Of a DNA stretch of 64,000 nt, positions 40,527 to 49,545 are shown in pieces (positions within the stretch are counted from its first letter, which is position 1; the number at the start of each line of letters is the position of its first letter). The stretch spans positions 1 to 64,000 of the forward strand of contig NZ_FAOZ01000032.1 in the NCBI RefSeq assembly GCF_001536285.1, written 5' to 3'. The notes beneath the pieces were generated by a model. It saw only the letters and a list, made by a program, of their open reading frames with translations. It had not been told where the DNA came from and ran no database searches. This DNA comes from Parafrankia irregularis. Its GTDB lineage: Bacteria; Actinomycetota; Actinomycetes; Frankiales; Frankiaceae. The position numbers and the translations under genes are program-made.

Positions 40527-41318
40527 TCAGGCATCAGCGTCGCCCGCGAGCCCCGCGAGATCCACGGCACCCGACGCCGTCGGCGCGGCGAGGGCCGTGA
40601 CCGTTGCCCAGCCCTGGCGGAGCAGCTCAACGTCGCTGCATGGGCCAGCGTCTTCCGAGACTTCACTGAACGTCGTGGTGACATAGCCGCGTCCCCGCTC
40701 GCCGATTCGAGCCTGCACCGCGCCGAAAGTGGCCAGGCTCGCGGGCCGCAGCCCAAGCAGCCGCTCGGGCGGCAGGTCGGGCACATTGACGTTGAGCAGA
40801 AACGGTGGTCCCTCGTACGCCACCAGCCAGCTGATGGCACGGCCGGCGACCATCGCCGAGGACTCCCAGTGAGAGGGCTCCGTCGCGACGCACGAGATCG
40901 CCATCGCCGGCAGTCCGTGGGTGACGGCGGTGAGACCCGCGCCGACCGTGCCGGAGTGCAGTACGGCCTGCCCGGCGTTCGGCCCGTGGTTGATTCCGGA
41001 CAGCACGACGTCGGGAGCCGGCCCGAACGCACCGCGGACGCCGACGAAGACAATCAGCGCCGGGGATGCGTCGGCGGCAAGAGCCACCGCGTCTGCGAGG
41101 TGGTCGAGGCCTGCGGCTGCGGCCACATCGTCGAGCGCGCGCTCGGTGACGAGGAGGCGCCCGTCCGACTCCAGGGCGGACAGCGACGCACTGCTCCCGC
41201 TGCGCTCGCCGTCCGGCGCCACCACGGTCACCTCCAATCCGTGGAAGAGGGCGGCCTGTACGAGGACGCGCAGACCACGGCTGTCGACCCCGTCATCGTT
41301 CGTGATCAGTGCGTGCAT
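40527..41318 (-). CDS. surE: 5'/3'-nucleotidase SurE
   Basis: 263 residues. The N-terminal SurE motif is MHALITNDDGVDSRGLRVL (metal-binding Asp-Asp), followed by VVAPDGERSGSSASL with the catalytic Ser/Asn loop, and VLSGINHGPNAGQAVLHSGT. SurE hydrolyses nucleoside monophosphates and, in some species, short polyphosphate. Its start lies 26 nt inside the end of the PfkB-like kinase gene, so the two are translationally coupled. Confidence 0.92.
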   Translation of the reverse strand: MHALITNDDGVDSRGLRVLVQAALFHGLEVTVVAPDGERSGSSASLSALESDGRLLVTERALDDVAAAAGLDHLADAVALAADASPALIVFVGVRGAFGPAPDVVLSGINHGPNAGQAVLHSGTVGAGLTAVTHGLPAMAISCVATEPSHWESSAMVAGRAISWLVAYEGPPFLLNVNVPDLPPERLLGLRPASLATFGAVQARIGERGRGYVTTTFSEVSEDAGPCSDVELLRQGWATVTALAAPTASGAVDLAGLAGDADA

Positions 41319-42240
41319 CAGCGCGCGGTCCCCCGTTCACCGGGCGGACATCCACCCGTGTGGCCAGGCGTTCGATCAGGTCCCGTTCGCCGGTGGCGAG
41401 GCCGTGCCGGGTGGTGTTCAGCGCACCGGCCGCGGCGCCGAGCCGCAGCGCCCGGTCCAGGTCAGCGCCGTGGGCCAGCGCCGCCGCCATACCGGCCGTC
41501 ATGGAATCACCCGCGCCGCGATGGTCGAGCATCGTGAACCGAGGCGTGCGGATCTCGACTTCCCGGTCGCCGACCAGCACCAGCGCCGGCTGTTCCGCCC
41601 GCGACACGATCACGACCTCCGCGCCGGACCGAGCCAGCTCCGTCATGACCGCCCGCAGTTCCTCCGGCTCGTCGGAGCCGGCATGCCCATCGCGGATCAG
41701 ATCATCATGACTGACCTTGAGCACGGTGACTCCGCCGGCCAATGCCGCCAGCAGGCAGTCTCCCGACAGGTCAGCCACCACCCGGGCGCCCCCGCCCCGC
41801 AGGTCCGCCGCGAGCCTCCGATAGGTATCTGCGGGCAGGATCTCCTCGTTGTCCGGGCCGCCGAGAACCGCCACGCCGGCGTCAAGCCCTTCGACCAGCG
41901 CCGTGTTGTACAGCTCGTCGAGTTCGTGACGGGTCAGCGACGGCGCGGACGTGGTAGCCACGACCTCCCGCCGCCCGGCGCGCCGGTCATGCACATAGCC
42001 TCCGTTCTCCCCGCTCACCGTGACCGGCCGGACGACGATGCCGCTGCGCCTGACCAGCGTCGTGAGCACCGCACCCGTCTCCCCTCCAAACGGCGCGCAC
42101 AGCCGGGCCTCGACATCCATGATCGCCAGAAGATGCGCGATCCACACACCTTGCCCACCGGCATGCACATGGATGTCACTCGCGTCGTCCGGGCGCGCCT
42201 CGATCGTCACCGTCAGCAGCGGTGACGGGGCGAAAACCAT
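41293..42240 (-). CDS. PfkB family sugar kinase
   Basis: About 315 residues from ATG at 42240 (MVFAPSPLLTVTIEARPDD); a GTG at 42312 would add 24 residues. Ribokinase fold: IHVHAGGQGVWIAHLLAIMD (sugar-binding GGxG), RLCAPFGGETG, and C-terminal PfkB signature FTMLDHRGAGDSMTAGMAAA with catalytic Asp and anion hole. Closest in layout to 1- or 6-phosphofructokinase-like members (LacC/PfkB). In Mycobacterium tuberculosis a pfkB gene belongs to the hypoxia regulon, which fits the company here. It overlaps surE. Confidence 0.85.
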   Translation of the reverse strand: MVFAPSPLLTVTIEARPDDASDIHVHAGGQGVWIAHLLAIMDVEARLCAPFGGETGAVLTTLVRRSGIVVRPVTVSGENGGYVHDRRAGRREVVATTSAPSLTRHELDELYNTALVEGLDAGVAVLGGPDNEEILPADTYRRLAADLRGGGARVVADLSGDCLLAALAGGVTVLKVSHDDLIRDGHAGSDEPEELRAVMTELARSGAEVVIVSRAEQPALVLVGDREVEIRTPRFTMLDHRGAGDSMTAGMAAALAHGADLDRALRLGAAAGALNTTRHGLATGERDLIERLATRVDVRPVNGGPRADARTDHER

Positions 42241-42357
42241 GGCGCAAGCCGACCGCGGCCGCCCGGCAGGGGTACTCCCCGGTCGCGAACACTCCACGAC
42301 GAACCCCGTCACCCCCTGAGGCTGCCCGCTCGCCGAAGGGCCAACCGGGGTCGCACC

Positions 42358-42390
42358 GCCGACCTTCCGCCTGAAAGACGGAAGGTCGGC
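42358..42390. terminator. terminator-like hairpin after the lipoprotein gene
   Basis: Perfect 12-bp arms gccgaccttccg (42358-42369) and cggaaggtcggc (42379-42390) with a 9-nt loop, 22 nt beyond the stop codon of the minus-strand gene 42412-43284. Confidence 0.8.
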
Positions 42391-42411
42391 GAACGTGGCC
42401 GCGGCCGCGGG

Positions 42412-43284
42412 TCAGCTGCCGGGGAACGCCCCGGGGTCGACGGAGCTCGTCGACGCGTTGCCGCTGATGACCCCGTAGAGAGTCAGCTCGTAGCTCGTGT
42501 ACTGGTCGTACGAGAGCGTCTCGTCGAACTTGCTGAAGTCGCAGTCGCGGGTGAAGCGGGCGTTCGCGTCGTCCCAGTCGGTCCCGACCGTGTAGAAGAC
42601 CTCGTAGGTCCCGTCGGGGATACCGTCGGCGGTCGTCGAGCCGCCCGCCTGGACATACACGTTGCGGATGACCTCGGTGCCCTGGGTCAGCTTCACCACC
42701 GCGTCCGCGTCGGACGAGGCGTTGACGGTCAGCTCCCCGCCGCCGCCGCCGCGCCCGCCGGGCAGGCTGCCGTTCGCGGGACGACGGGTCTGGTCCGGCG
42801 TGCCGACGGGAAGGAACGCGCCGACCGTGAAGCTCCGGCCCGAGTCGGCGGTGGTCAGCTCCTGCGCCGCCTGGCGCACCTGGTTGGCGCCGTCGGCGCT
42901 GGCCGCCCTCGGCAGCCCGGAACCACCCGTGCACAGTTTCTTGTCCTGCGCGTCCTGGGACAGCGAGGTGAGGTCTCCGGCCAGTTCGTCGAGCGCCTGG
43001 CGCAACTTCCCATGGGCGGCGTCGACGGTCTCCGGTGGGCGCACCTGCGCGAGCTTGTCGGCCTGGCTGGTGAGGCTCGTGGCGGTGGCGGTGAGCGCGG
43101 TCGACAGGTCCTCGGGCGTCAGCGCCGCCCCGACGCCGTCGAAGGCGGGATCGAGCGACTTGTCCAGATCCGTCAGAACGCCCTGGTAGGCGTCGGGTGT
43201 CAGCCGCGGTTCGTCGGAGCCGCACGCGACGAGGCCGGTGGCGAGAACCGGAAGCAGGACGAGCAGGAAGGTGTGGCGTCGCAC
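42412..43284 (-). CDS. secreted lipoprotein of unknown function
   Basis: 290 residues from ATG at 43284, with GAGGGG upstream. Signal peptide RRHTFLLVLLPVLATGLVAC ends in a lipobox. The mature part starts GSDEPRLTPDAYQGVLTDLD and has a helical section (LSTALTATATSLTSQADKLA, KLRQALDELAGDLTSLSQDA), a Gly-rich linker (GGRGGGGG), and a beta-rich end with aromatic and acidic residues (DGTYEVFYTVGTDWDDANAR, YDQYTSYELTLYGVI). Anchored on the outer face of the membrane. I do not recognise the family. Confidence 0.8.
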   Translation of the reverse strand: MRRHTFLLVLLPVLATGLVACGSDEPRLTPDAYQGVLTDLDKSLDPAFDGVGAALTPEDLSTALTATATSLTSQADKLAQVRPPETVDAAHGKLRQALDELAGDLTSLSQDAQDKKLCTGGSGLPRAASADGANQVRQAAQELTTADSGRSFTVGAFLPVGTPDQTRRPANGSLPGGRGGGGGELTVNASSDADAVVKLTQGTEVIRNVYVQAGGSTTADGIPDGTYEVFYTVGTDWDDANARFTRDCDFSKFDETLSYDQYTSYELTLYGVISGNASTSSVDPGAFPGS

Positions 43285-43477
43285 CGTTGGAACCCCTCTA
43301 TGCGCAGTACGGGCACTGAGAGGCTATTTCCGGTCACCTTCCGCAGATGAATTTGTCACGTTTTCGACACATCAGGACACGAAAGATGGCATCACCGGGA
43401 CCCCTGATCCGTCCCGGCGAGATCGGAGAACACCGGGGACGACGGTGCCGCGCGGCCGGCGTGGCACGGCACCATCG

Positions 43478-43529
43478 TCAGATCACGGGGTCAGATCACG
43501 GGGTCAGATCACGGGGTCAGATCACGGGG
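43478..43529. repeat. four tandem 13-bp repeats next to the PhoX-like stop codon
   Basis: tcagatcacgggg is repeated four times without change (43478-43490, 43491-43503, 43504-43516, 43517-43529), ending two bases before the stop codon of the minus-strand gene. It is too short and has no spacers, so it is not a CRISPR array. Confidence 0.9.
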
Positions 43530-43530
43530 C

Positions 43531-44694
43531 TCAGGTCCGGAACGGCCCGGTCACCTCGAAGGTGATGCCGCCGGAGGACGATCCGGTGGTGCCGCGCTGG
43601 GAGGAGAAGTAGAGCCGGGTGCCGTCCGGGGAGAACGCCGGCCCGGTGATCTCCGACGAGCCGTGGCCGGACAGGCGCAGGATCGGCGCCACGACCTCGG
43701 TCGGCGTGATGATGCAGATCTCCAGGTTGCCGCCGTCCTCGGCGACGTACAGGTCGCCGTAGCTGGAACCGGTGATGTTGTCCACGCCGGTCAGCGGCGC
43801 GGTGCCGCTGGTCACCAGCGAGTCGTCGTAGGTCAGCTCGAACGCGTTGGTGGCGCAGTTCAGCTTCCAGACCCGGTTGTCACCCTTGGTGGTCCACCAC
43901 ACGGTGTCGTTCGCGTAGTGGACGCCCTCGCCGCCGTTGAAGTGCTTCGCCGCGGAGACCTGGTTGCGGGTCGCGGTCGGCGAGCCGTCCGGGTCGGGGA
44001 CGGTCTGCCAGGTCGCGGTGCCCGAGGTGCCGGACCCGGCGCACAGCACCTCCAGGGTTCCGCTCGACAGGTTGCCCCAGGTCGTCGGCCGGAACCGGTA
44101 GAAGCAGCCGTTCGAGTTGTCTTCCGTCAGGTAGATCACCTGACGGACGGGGTCGCAGGCCGCGGCCTCGTGGGCGAAGCGGCCCATGGCCGGCCGGGCG
44201 ACAGCGGTGGCGCCGGTCGCCGGGTAGGTCTCCCACACCCGCCCGGTGGAGGTCTCCTCGCAGGACAGCCAGGTGCCCCACGGGGTGGCGCCACCGGCAC
44301 AGTTGCTGCTCGTGCCGGAAAGGATGCGCTGGGCCGAGGTGACGGTCCCGGACGAGTTGAAGCGCAGTACCGAGGCGCCGCCGGAGCTGCTGCCGACCTC
44401 CGAGTTCGACACGTACATCCAGCCGGTGCCATTCGTGTAGCAGGCCCCGCCGTCCGGAGCGTTGTGCCAGGTGTAGCTCGTCCCGGACACCGTCTGGCCG
44501 GACCTCGCGATAATTCTGCTGGTGAATCCGGACGGCAGCAGAACACCATTGGCATCCGCCGCGAGCAGAGCCCCGTAAGGGCTCGTTCCGGGCTGCGCGG
44601 GGGCCGCCATGGCGACCTCCAGAGCAGTTCCGGAGAAGGCCATAACGCCCGCACCGACAAATGCGGAACGTATGAATGACCGCCGGTCGACCAT
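43531..44694 (-). CDS. Tat-exported PhoX/DUF839-like protein
   Basis: 387 residues from ATG at 44694, with AGGAGG upstream. Twin-arginine signal DRRSFIRSAFVGAGVMAFSG, then Ala-rich cleavage region (VAMAAPAQ). The mature protein is a beta-propeller of the PhoX/DUF839 kind: TWHNAPDGGACYTNGTGWMY, CAGGATPWGTWLSCEETSTG, VYLTED-like VIYLTEDNSNGCFYRFRP, KHFNGGEGVHYANDTVWWTT and GDLYVAEDGGNLEI. PhoX enzymes are calcium/iron-dependent phosphomonoesterases; the WGTWLSCEE segment carries the catalytic acidic residues. Folded before export, likely with metal. Phosphate scavenging outside the cell is the best guess. Confidence 0.85.
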   Translation of the reverse strand: MVDRRSFIRSAFVGAGVMAFSGTALEVAMAAPAQPGTSPYGALLAADANGVLLPSGFTSRIIARSGQTVSGTSYTWHNAPDGGACYTNGTGWMYVSNSEVGSSSGGASVLRFNSSGTVTSAQRILSGTSSNCAGGATPWGTWLSCEETSTGRVWETYPATGATAVARPAMGRFAHEAAACDPVRQVIYLTEDNSNGCFYRFRPTTWGNLSSGTLEVLCAGSGTSGTATWQTVPDPDGSPTATRNQVSAAKHFNGGEGVHYANDTVWWTTKGDNRVWKLNCATNAFELTYDDSLVTSGTAPLTGVDNITGSSYGDLYVAEDGGNLEICIITPTEVVAPILRLSGHGSSEITGPAFSPDGTRLYFSSQRGTTGSSSGGITFEVTGPFRT

Positions 44695-45330
44695 CGATCC
44701 TCCTGGATTTTGGGCAGCGATTGTTCACGAACTCCGGGCCGCCCGAGGGACGATAGTCACCCCGCAATCACGCCACCAGCCACCGTCTGGTGAACATTCG
44801 GCGCCCCCAACGAAAATCCGTTGAAACATCACGCTAATCACCAGCACACACCGAGTTCACCTACTCCACGCGACCGAGGTGGGGTCGGGGCGCCGGCGCG
44901 AGCCGCGAAACCGTGCCGGCGACCGACTGTCTTCCACCCGACACCCCCCTTCCCAGCTGGCACCAGGGCCACGGAGGGGAAGGACAGGCCACCGGGACGC
45001 GCCGGCGCGCACTGGCGCTCGTCGGCGGCAGCCGGGTGCCGCACCGCCGCCGGAACACAGCTCCGGAAGGCCGACGAGTCGCCGTGGGTGCAGGTGCGGT
45101 CACCAGCGCGAGTTCGACGTCTCGGTCGGCAACAACCCGGGCACCGCAGCGGAAGGCGATTCGGGACAGGTCGGCACGAGCCCCGCGGAATGAGGCCGCC
45201 GCACCCGGCGGCGAAACGCTGGCGCACGGCAGCCGGACCGCCACCGGAACCATAATTGGCGCGAACCCTCACCCGACGTCGGTGCGGAAAATCACGCGCC
45301 CTCACAGCATGACCTGGATAACATGCCCCC
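44695..45330. other. 636-nt intergenic region, no gene seen
   Basis: Between divergent PhoX-like and IPP isomerase genes. Frames on both strands are Arg/Pro-rich shadows of GC-rich noncoding DNA. AT-rich pieces at 44805-44835 and 45250-45262 are the only possible promoter zones I can point to. Confidence 0.5.
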
Positions 45331-46014
45331 ATGGCTACCGCGAATCATCCTGGTTCCCAGGACATGATTTCTCGTCCACGTGACTCACACAGGTCGGGCG
45401 GGGCGGCAGTAAAGGCGCCGGAACTCGTCATCCTGCTCAGCCCGTCCGGCGACATCATCGGTACCACCCCAAAAGCCACCGTCCACGGGCCGCAGACTCC
45501 GCTGCACCTCGCGTTCTCCTCCTACGTGTTCGACGACCTCGACCGTCTTCTCGTCACGCGGCGAGCGCTGGAGAAGACCACCTGGCCGGGAGTCCTCACC
45601 AACACCTGTTGTGGGCACCCCGCCCCCGGCGAGGATTTCCGCGAGGCCATCACACGTCGGCTCGTGCAGGAGCTCGGCCTGCGGGTGGGGCGCATCGACC
45701 TGGCGCTGCCGAAGTTCCGCTACCGCTGCGTGATGGACGACGGAACGGTTGAGAACGAAATCTGCCCGGTGTTCTTCACCCGCACTTCCGGACCTTTCCA
45801 GATCAACCCCGAAGAAGTGGCCGAGGCATTCTGGTTCCCCTGGTCGAACTTCGTCGAGGACGTTATGAGCGGGGCACTCGCGATCTCGCCCTGGGCGCGG
45901 CTTCAGGTCGAGCAGCTCCGCGCGCTGGGCCCCTCACCGCGGAACTGGCCGTCCGCTCCCGACGAGGAGCTGCCCCCGGCCGCCCGCCAGAACACCGCAA
46001 GCCTCGCCAGCTGA
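45331..46014 (+). CDS. idi: isopentenyl-diphosphate delta-isomerase type I
   Basis: 227 residues. Nudix-like fold with catalytic Cys motif VLTNTCCGHPAPGEDFREA and second catalytic acidic motif VENEICPVFF; other family parts are PLHLAFSSYVFDDLDRLLVT (with RRALEKTTWPG) and VMSGALAISPWARLQVEQL. It interconverts IPP and DMAPP with Mg/Mn. The start at 45331 may be replaced by ATG at 45364, since the first 25 residues are unlike the family. No other isoprenoid gene is adjacent. Confidence 0.92.
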   Translation: MATANHPGSQDMISRPRDSHRSGGAAVKAPELVILLSPSGDIIGTTPKATVHGPQTPLHLAFSSYVFDDLDRLLVTRRALEKTTWPGVLTNTCCGHPAPGEDFREAITRRLVQELGLRVGRIDLALPKFRYRCVMDDGTVENEICPVFFTRTSGPFQINPEEVAEAFWFPWSNFVEDVMSGALAISPWARLQVEQLRALGPSPRNWPSAPDEELPPAARQNTASLAS

Positions 46015-46037
46015 CGACGGACATCGGTCTGGGTCGG

Positions 46038-46075
46038 GGTCGGGGTCGGGTGCCATGGTCAACCCGACCCCGACC
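46038..46075. terminator. terminator-like hairpin between convergent genes
   Basis: Perfect 14-bp arms ggtcggggtcgggt (46038-46051) and accccgacc-type complement (46062-46075) with a 10-nt loop, between idi (ends 46014) and the lipoprotein gene (ends 46091). The left arm is part of a ggtcgg tandem. Confidence 0.8.
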
Positions 46076-46090
46076 GGCGTCGGATCAGGC

Positions 46091-46570
46091 TCAGTCGAAC
46101 TGGACGTTGCGGATGACGCACCGCAGGTCCTCCCCATCCGCGGCACCGGCGACCGACCAGTCGGTGGATGCACCCGCCGGCACGTCCGGCACCTCGACGA
46201 CCTTCGTGTCGACAACGGTGCTGTCGTCGGTCACGAAATCAACGACGATCCGGTAGGCACGCGGCTGACTGCCCTGGTTCCTCACCAGGCCGCCGAAAGG
46301 CCAGGCACCGTTGTCGCGGTCACAGCTGCCTGCGACGACATCCGTGCGAGCGCCCTTCTTCGGGTCGTAACTCGGCACCGCCGCGGCGGGAAGAGGCCTG
46401 CTGTGCGGCACCGCGGACGTGCCGCGCCCGGGCGCGGACGCGGGAGACGGGCTCCCGCTGGCACAGCCGGCCAGCGCACCGACCGTGAGCACGCCGGCCA
46501 CCGCGGTCGACCCGATCCGCACCAGGCGCGCCCGGGCCGATGACCGCAGTCTCCCGCCAGACCCGCTCAT
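46091..46570 (-). CDS. small secreted lipoprotein with beta-rich domain
   Basis: 159 residues from ATG at 46570, with GGGGAG 7 nt upstream. Signal RLVRIGSTAVAGVLTVGALAGC ends in lipobox LAGC. After a Ser/Pro linker, the last 90 residues alternate strands in an immunoglobulin-like pattern: WPFGGLVRNQGSQPRAYRIV, VDFVTDDSTVVDTKVVEVPD, VPAGASTDWSVAG and LRCVIRNVQF, the FxLYD-like arrangement. Two cysteines may pair. A surface protein of unknown role. Confidence 0.8.
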   Translation of the reverse strand: MSGSGGRLRSSARARLVRIGSTAVAGVLTVGALAGCASGSPSPASAPGRGTSAVPHSRPLPAAAVPSYDPKKGARTDVVAGSCDRDNGAWPFGGLVRNQGSQPRAYRIVVDFVTDDSTVVDTKVVEVPDVPAGASTDWSVAGAADGEDLRCVIRNVQFD

Positions 46571-46938
46571 CCGTAGCTCCCCACCTCCGCCGCGCACGGC
46601 GTCGCCCGTCCGGGGACCCAGGTCGTTCAGGTCTCCCGGACGGGCTTTTGCGCGACCAAGCGCCAGCACTCAGAGTGATGATTTGACGATCGTTTGGTAA
46701 CAAAGGGCACCGGCTGAGGATCAGCGCCATCCTGGCGGCGGGAGCATTCCGCCGCCAGGCGCCGGCTCAGCTGGCGATCAGCGTCACAGCGTCACGAGTT
46801 CCTCTTCGTGTTTTCCGGGTGTCCCTGCGGCCGCACGGCAGATGACGGCGGGCAACGCCGAGACCACGGCCCGGTTGGCACTGATTGCCGCTCTGCGGCG
46901 GACCGGTTAGGTTCCGGGCTGGCGGAGAGGAGCGCGCG
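46571..46938. other. divergent intergenic region, no gene seen
   Basis: An A/T-rich patch at 46672-46706 (agtgatgatttgacgatcg and neighbours) is the likely promoter for the lipoprotein gene. Nothing else is recognisable. Confidence 0.45.
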
Positions 46939-48144
46939 GTGTCCCAGACCATGACAGCGCAGGGCCTGACCAGCATCGTCGATGATCTCCTGGCCGCACA
47001 TCCACCGGCGGCCACGGACCCGCGCACGTTCCTCGGTGCCCGGTTCGACGCCGGCCTCGCATGGGTCTGGGTAGGCCGCGACGACGGTGGCCGCGACGCC
47101 GATCCGGCACTACAGCCGCTCGTCGAGGCACGGCTGGCCGCCGCCGGCGCCCCGGCCCCGTTTCGGTACAACCCCATCGGCATCGGGATGACCGGGCCCA
47201 CCCTGCTCTCCCACGGGACGGCGCAGCAGCGCACCGCCTACCTGCGCCCGCTGTTCACCGGCGAAGAGGTGTGGAGCCAGCTGTTCAGCGAGCCATCCGC
47301 CGGGTCCGACGTCGCCGGCCTCGCCACCCGGGCCCGACGCGACGGCGCCGGCGGCGACTGGATCATCGACGGGCAGAAGGTCTGGACGTCCTTCGCCCAC
47401 CTCGCCCGCCGTGGCCTGCTCCTCGCGCGTACCGACCCGAGCGTGCCGAAGCACGCCGGGCTCACCGCGTTCGTGGTCGACATGGCCGCGCCCGGCGTCC
47501 AGGTGCGTCCGCTGCGGCAGATGACCGGCGAGGCCGAGTTCAACGAGGTCTTCTTCACCGAGGTCCAGGTTCGGGACGCGGACCGGCTCGGCGCGGTCGG
47601 TGACGGATGGCGGGTCGCGACCAGCACCCTCATGAACGAGCGTGTCTCGCTCGGTGGCGCCCTCGGCCGCGGCGACTCCGGGCCCGGGGCGGCCCTGCTG
47701 GCCGCCTACCGTGAGGCGAGCGAGCGGGGCGACGGCAACGCGGTGCGCAGGGACGAAGCGGTGCGTCTGTGGATCGAGGCAAACGTCAACGCGCTGACCG
47801 CCGCCCGGGCCGCGGCGGGCGGCGCCCGCGGGCGCCCCGGGCCCGAAGGATCGGTGCTGAAGCTGACCGGCACCGAGCACAGCAAGCGGGCGGCGGCCTA
47901 TCTGCTCGACCTGCTGGGCAACGCGGGCGCGCTCATCCCGGAGTACCGGATGACACGTCCGGACCTGCCGCTCGGCGGCGACGGCCCGCGTGACGCCGCC
48001 CAGATGTTCCTGCGCTCCCGCGCGAACACCATCGAGGGCGGAACGTCCCAGATCCTGCGCAACATCCTGGGTGAGCGGGTGCTCGGCCTGCCTGGCGATG
48101 TCCGTGTCGACAAGGGCGTGCCCTGGCGCGACGTCCCCCGCTGA
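46939..48144 (+). CDS. acyl-CoA dehydrogenase (FadE), catalytic-Glu subunit
   Basis: 401 residues from GTG at 46939, with GGAGAGGAG upstream. Fold in order: N-terminal helices (GLTSIVDDLLAAHP), FNPIGIGMTGP-like RYNPIGIGMTGPTLLSHGT, FAD-binding SQLFSEPSAGSDVAGLATRA, IIDGQKVWTSFAHLAR, VRPLRQMTGEAEFNEVFFTE, and C-terminal RSRANTIEGGTSQILRNILG with the catalytic Glu. It lies directly before a second FadE gene that lacks this Glu. Adjacent FadE pairs in actinobacteria form heterotetramers acting on bulky CoA esters such as steroid side chains. Confidence 0.9.
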   Translation: MSQTMTAQGLTSIVDDLLAAHPPAATDPRTFLGARFDAGLAWVWVGRDDGGRDADPALQPLVEARLAAAGAPAPFRYNPIGIGMTGPTLLSHGTAQQRTAYLRPLFTGEEVWSQLFSEPSAGSDVAGLATRARRDGAGGDWIIDGQKVWTSFAHLARRGLLLARTDPSVPKHAGLTAFVVDMAAPGVQVRPLRQMTGEAEFNEVFFTEVQVRDADRLGAVGDGWRVATSTLMNERVSLGGALGRGDSGPGAALLAAYREASERGDGNAVRRDEAVRLWIEANVNALTAARAAAGGARGRPGPEGSVLKLTGTEHSKRAAAYLLDLLGNAGALIPEYRMTRPDLPLGGDGPRDAAQMFLRSRANTIEGGTSQILRNILGERVLGLPGDVRVDKGVPWRDVPR

Positions 48145-48298
48145 CCTCAGCCCTCGCGGGCACCCCCGCTGGCGGCGACGCCCTCGGCCTGCCGCGGCCG
48201 CCTCGGCGACCCCTGCCGACCCGCGCCCGACACCGAGCCCCGACCGAACCCCGACCCGACCCGACCCGACGAACTCATCAGACCTGTGGAGGAGCACC

Positions 48299-49507
48299 GT
48301 GGGCCTCGTGTTCTCCGACGAGCAGGAGGAACTGCGCCGCACCGTGCGGTCCTTCCTCGAACGCACCTCGCCCGAGTCCGAGGTCCGTCGCCTGATGGAG
48401 ACCGCCGACGGCTACGACCCGGCGGTCTGGCGCCAGATGGCCGAGCAGCTCGGGCTGCAGGGGCTGCACGTGCCCGAGGAGTACGGCGGCTCCGGCTCGG
48501 GATTCGTCGAGCTCGGGATCGTTCTGGAGGAGATGGGCGCGTTCCTGCTGTGTGCGCCGTACCTCGCCTCCGCGGTGCTCGCGACCGGCGCCCTGATGGA
48601 CGCGGCTGACCCGGCCGCCCGCGCGGAGCTGCTCCCCGGGCTCGTCGACGGCTCGTCCATCGGCACACTCGCCTTCGCCGGCCCGACCGGGCGCGTGGAC
48701 ACCGCACCGGCACCGGCACCGACGGCAGGCGGCGGTACCACCGGGGTCGCAGGTAGCGCGGGAGCCGAGGGGGCGGTGGGGCACGGCGAGCCGCTGATCG
48801 TCGCCACCCGTTCCGGTTCCGGCGACGGTGCCTACACACTGCGCGGGACCAGGCATTTCGTTCTCGACGGCGCGGTGGCCGACCTCCTCCTGGTCACCGC
48901 CTGGGCCGACGGGGGCCTGTCGCTCTTCGCCGTCAGCGGTGACGCGCCGGGGCTGGTCCGGTCACCGCTGCCGGTGATGGATCTGACCCGCAAACAGGCC
49001 GATCTGACGTTCAGCGGGACACCGGCCCGGCTGATCGGAGCCGAAGGGGACGCCGGGCCACTGCTGACCCGAGTGCTGCGGCTCGCCTGCGTGGCGTTGG
49101 CGAACGAAAGCGCCGGCGGTGCCAGGGCCGTCCTGGCACAGGCCGTGCGGCACGCCCGCGAGCGCGTCCAGTTCGGCCGGCCGATCGGAAGCTTCCAGGC
49201 CGTGAAACACAGCTGCGCCGACATGCTGGTCGCGGTCGAAGGCTCCCGGTCGGCCGCGTACCACGCGGCGCAGGTCGCCGCGTCCGGTGACGCCCGTTTG
49301 CTGGCCCGCGCCGCGGCGATGGCGAAGGCCTACGTCGGCGAGGCGTACTTCTCGGCCGCCGCGGAGAACATCCAGATCCACGGCGGCATCGGCTTCACCT
49401 GGGAGCATCCGGCGCATCTGTACTTCAAGCGGGCGAAGACCTCGGAGCTGCTGTTCGGCGACCCGGTGCATCACCGGGGCCTGCTGGCCGACGAGCTCGA
49501 GATCTAG
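48299..49507 (+). CDS. acyl-CoA dehydrogenase (FadE), partner subunit
   Basis: 402 residues from GTG at 48299, with GGAGGAG 6-12 nt upstream; open frame before it is a Pro/Arg run over a ccgac tandem. FadE motifs: FSDEQEELRRTVRSFLE, LHVPEEYGGSGSGFVELGIV, VRHARERVQFGRPIGSFQAV, KHSCADMLVAVEGSRSAAYH and ENIQIHGGIGFTWEHPAHLY. The C terminus ends LFGDPVHHR without the EGxSE motif, so this subunit probably supplies the FAD-binding surface in a mixed complex with 46939-48144. An insert of about 30 residues, Ala/Gly/Thr-rich, lies at about residue 138-165. Confidence 0.9.
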   Translation: MGLVFSDEQEELRRTVRSFLERTSPESEVRRLMETADGYDPAVWRQMAEQLGLQGLHVPEEYGGSGSGFVELGIVLEEMGAFLLCAPYLASAVLATGALMDAADPAARAELLPGLVDGSSIGTLAFAGPTGRVDTAPAPAPTAGGGTTGVAGSAGAEGAVGHGEPLIVATRSGSGDGAYTLRGTRHFVLDGAVADLLLVTAWADGGLSLFAVSGDAPGLVRSPLPVMDLTRKQADLTFSGTPARLIGAEGDAGPLLTRVLRLACVALANESAGGARAVLAQAVRHARERVQFGRPIGSFQAVKHSCADMLVAVEGSRSAAYHAAQVAASGDARLLARAAAMAKAYVGEAYFSAAAENIQIHGGIGFTWEHPAHLYFKRAKTSELLFGDPVHHRGLLADELEI

Positions 49508-49545
49508 CGGGAGTCATCGCTCGCCAGCAGCTGTGCCAGCAGTTG

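Noticed and set aside
43478-43529. CRISPR array
   Set aside because: Units are only 13 bp and contiguous without spacers.
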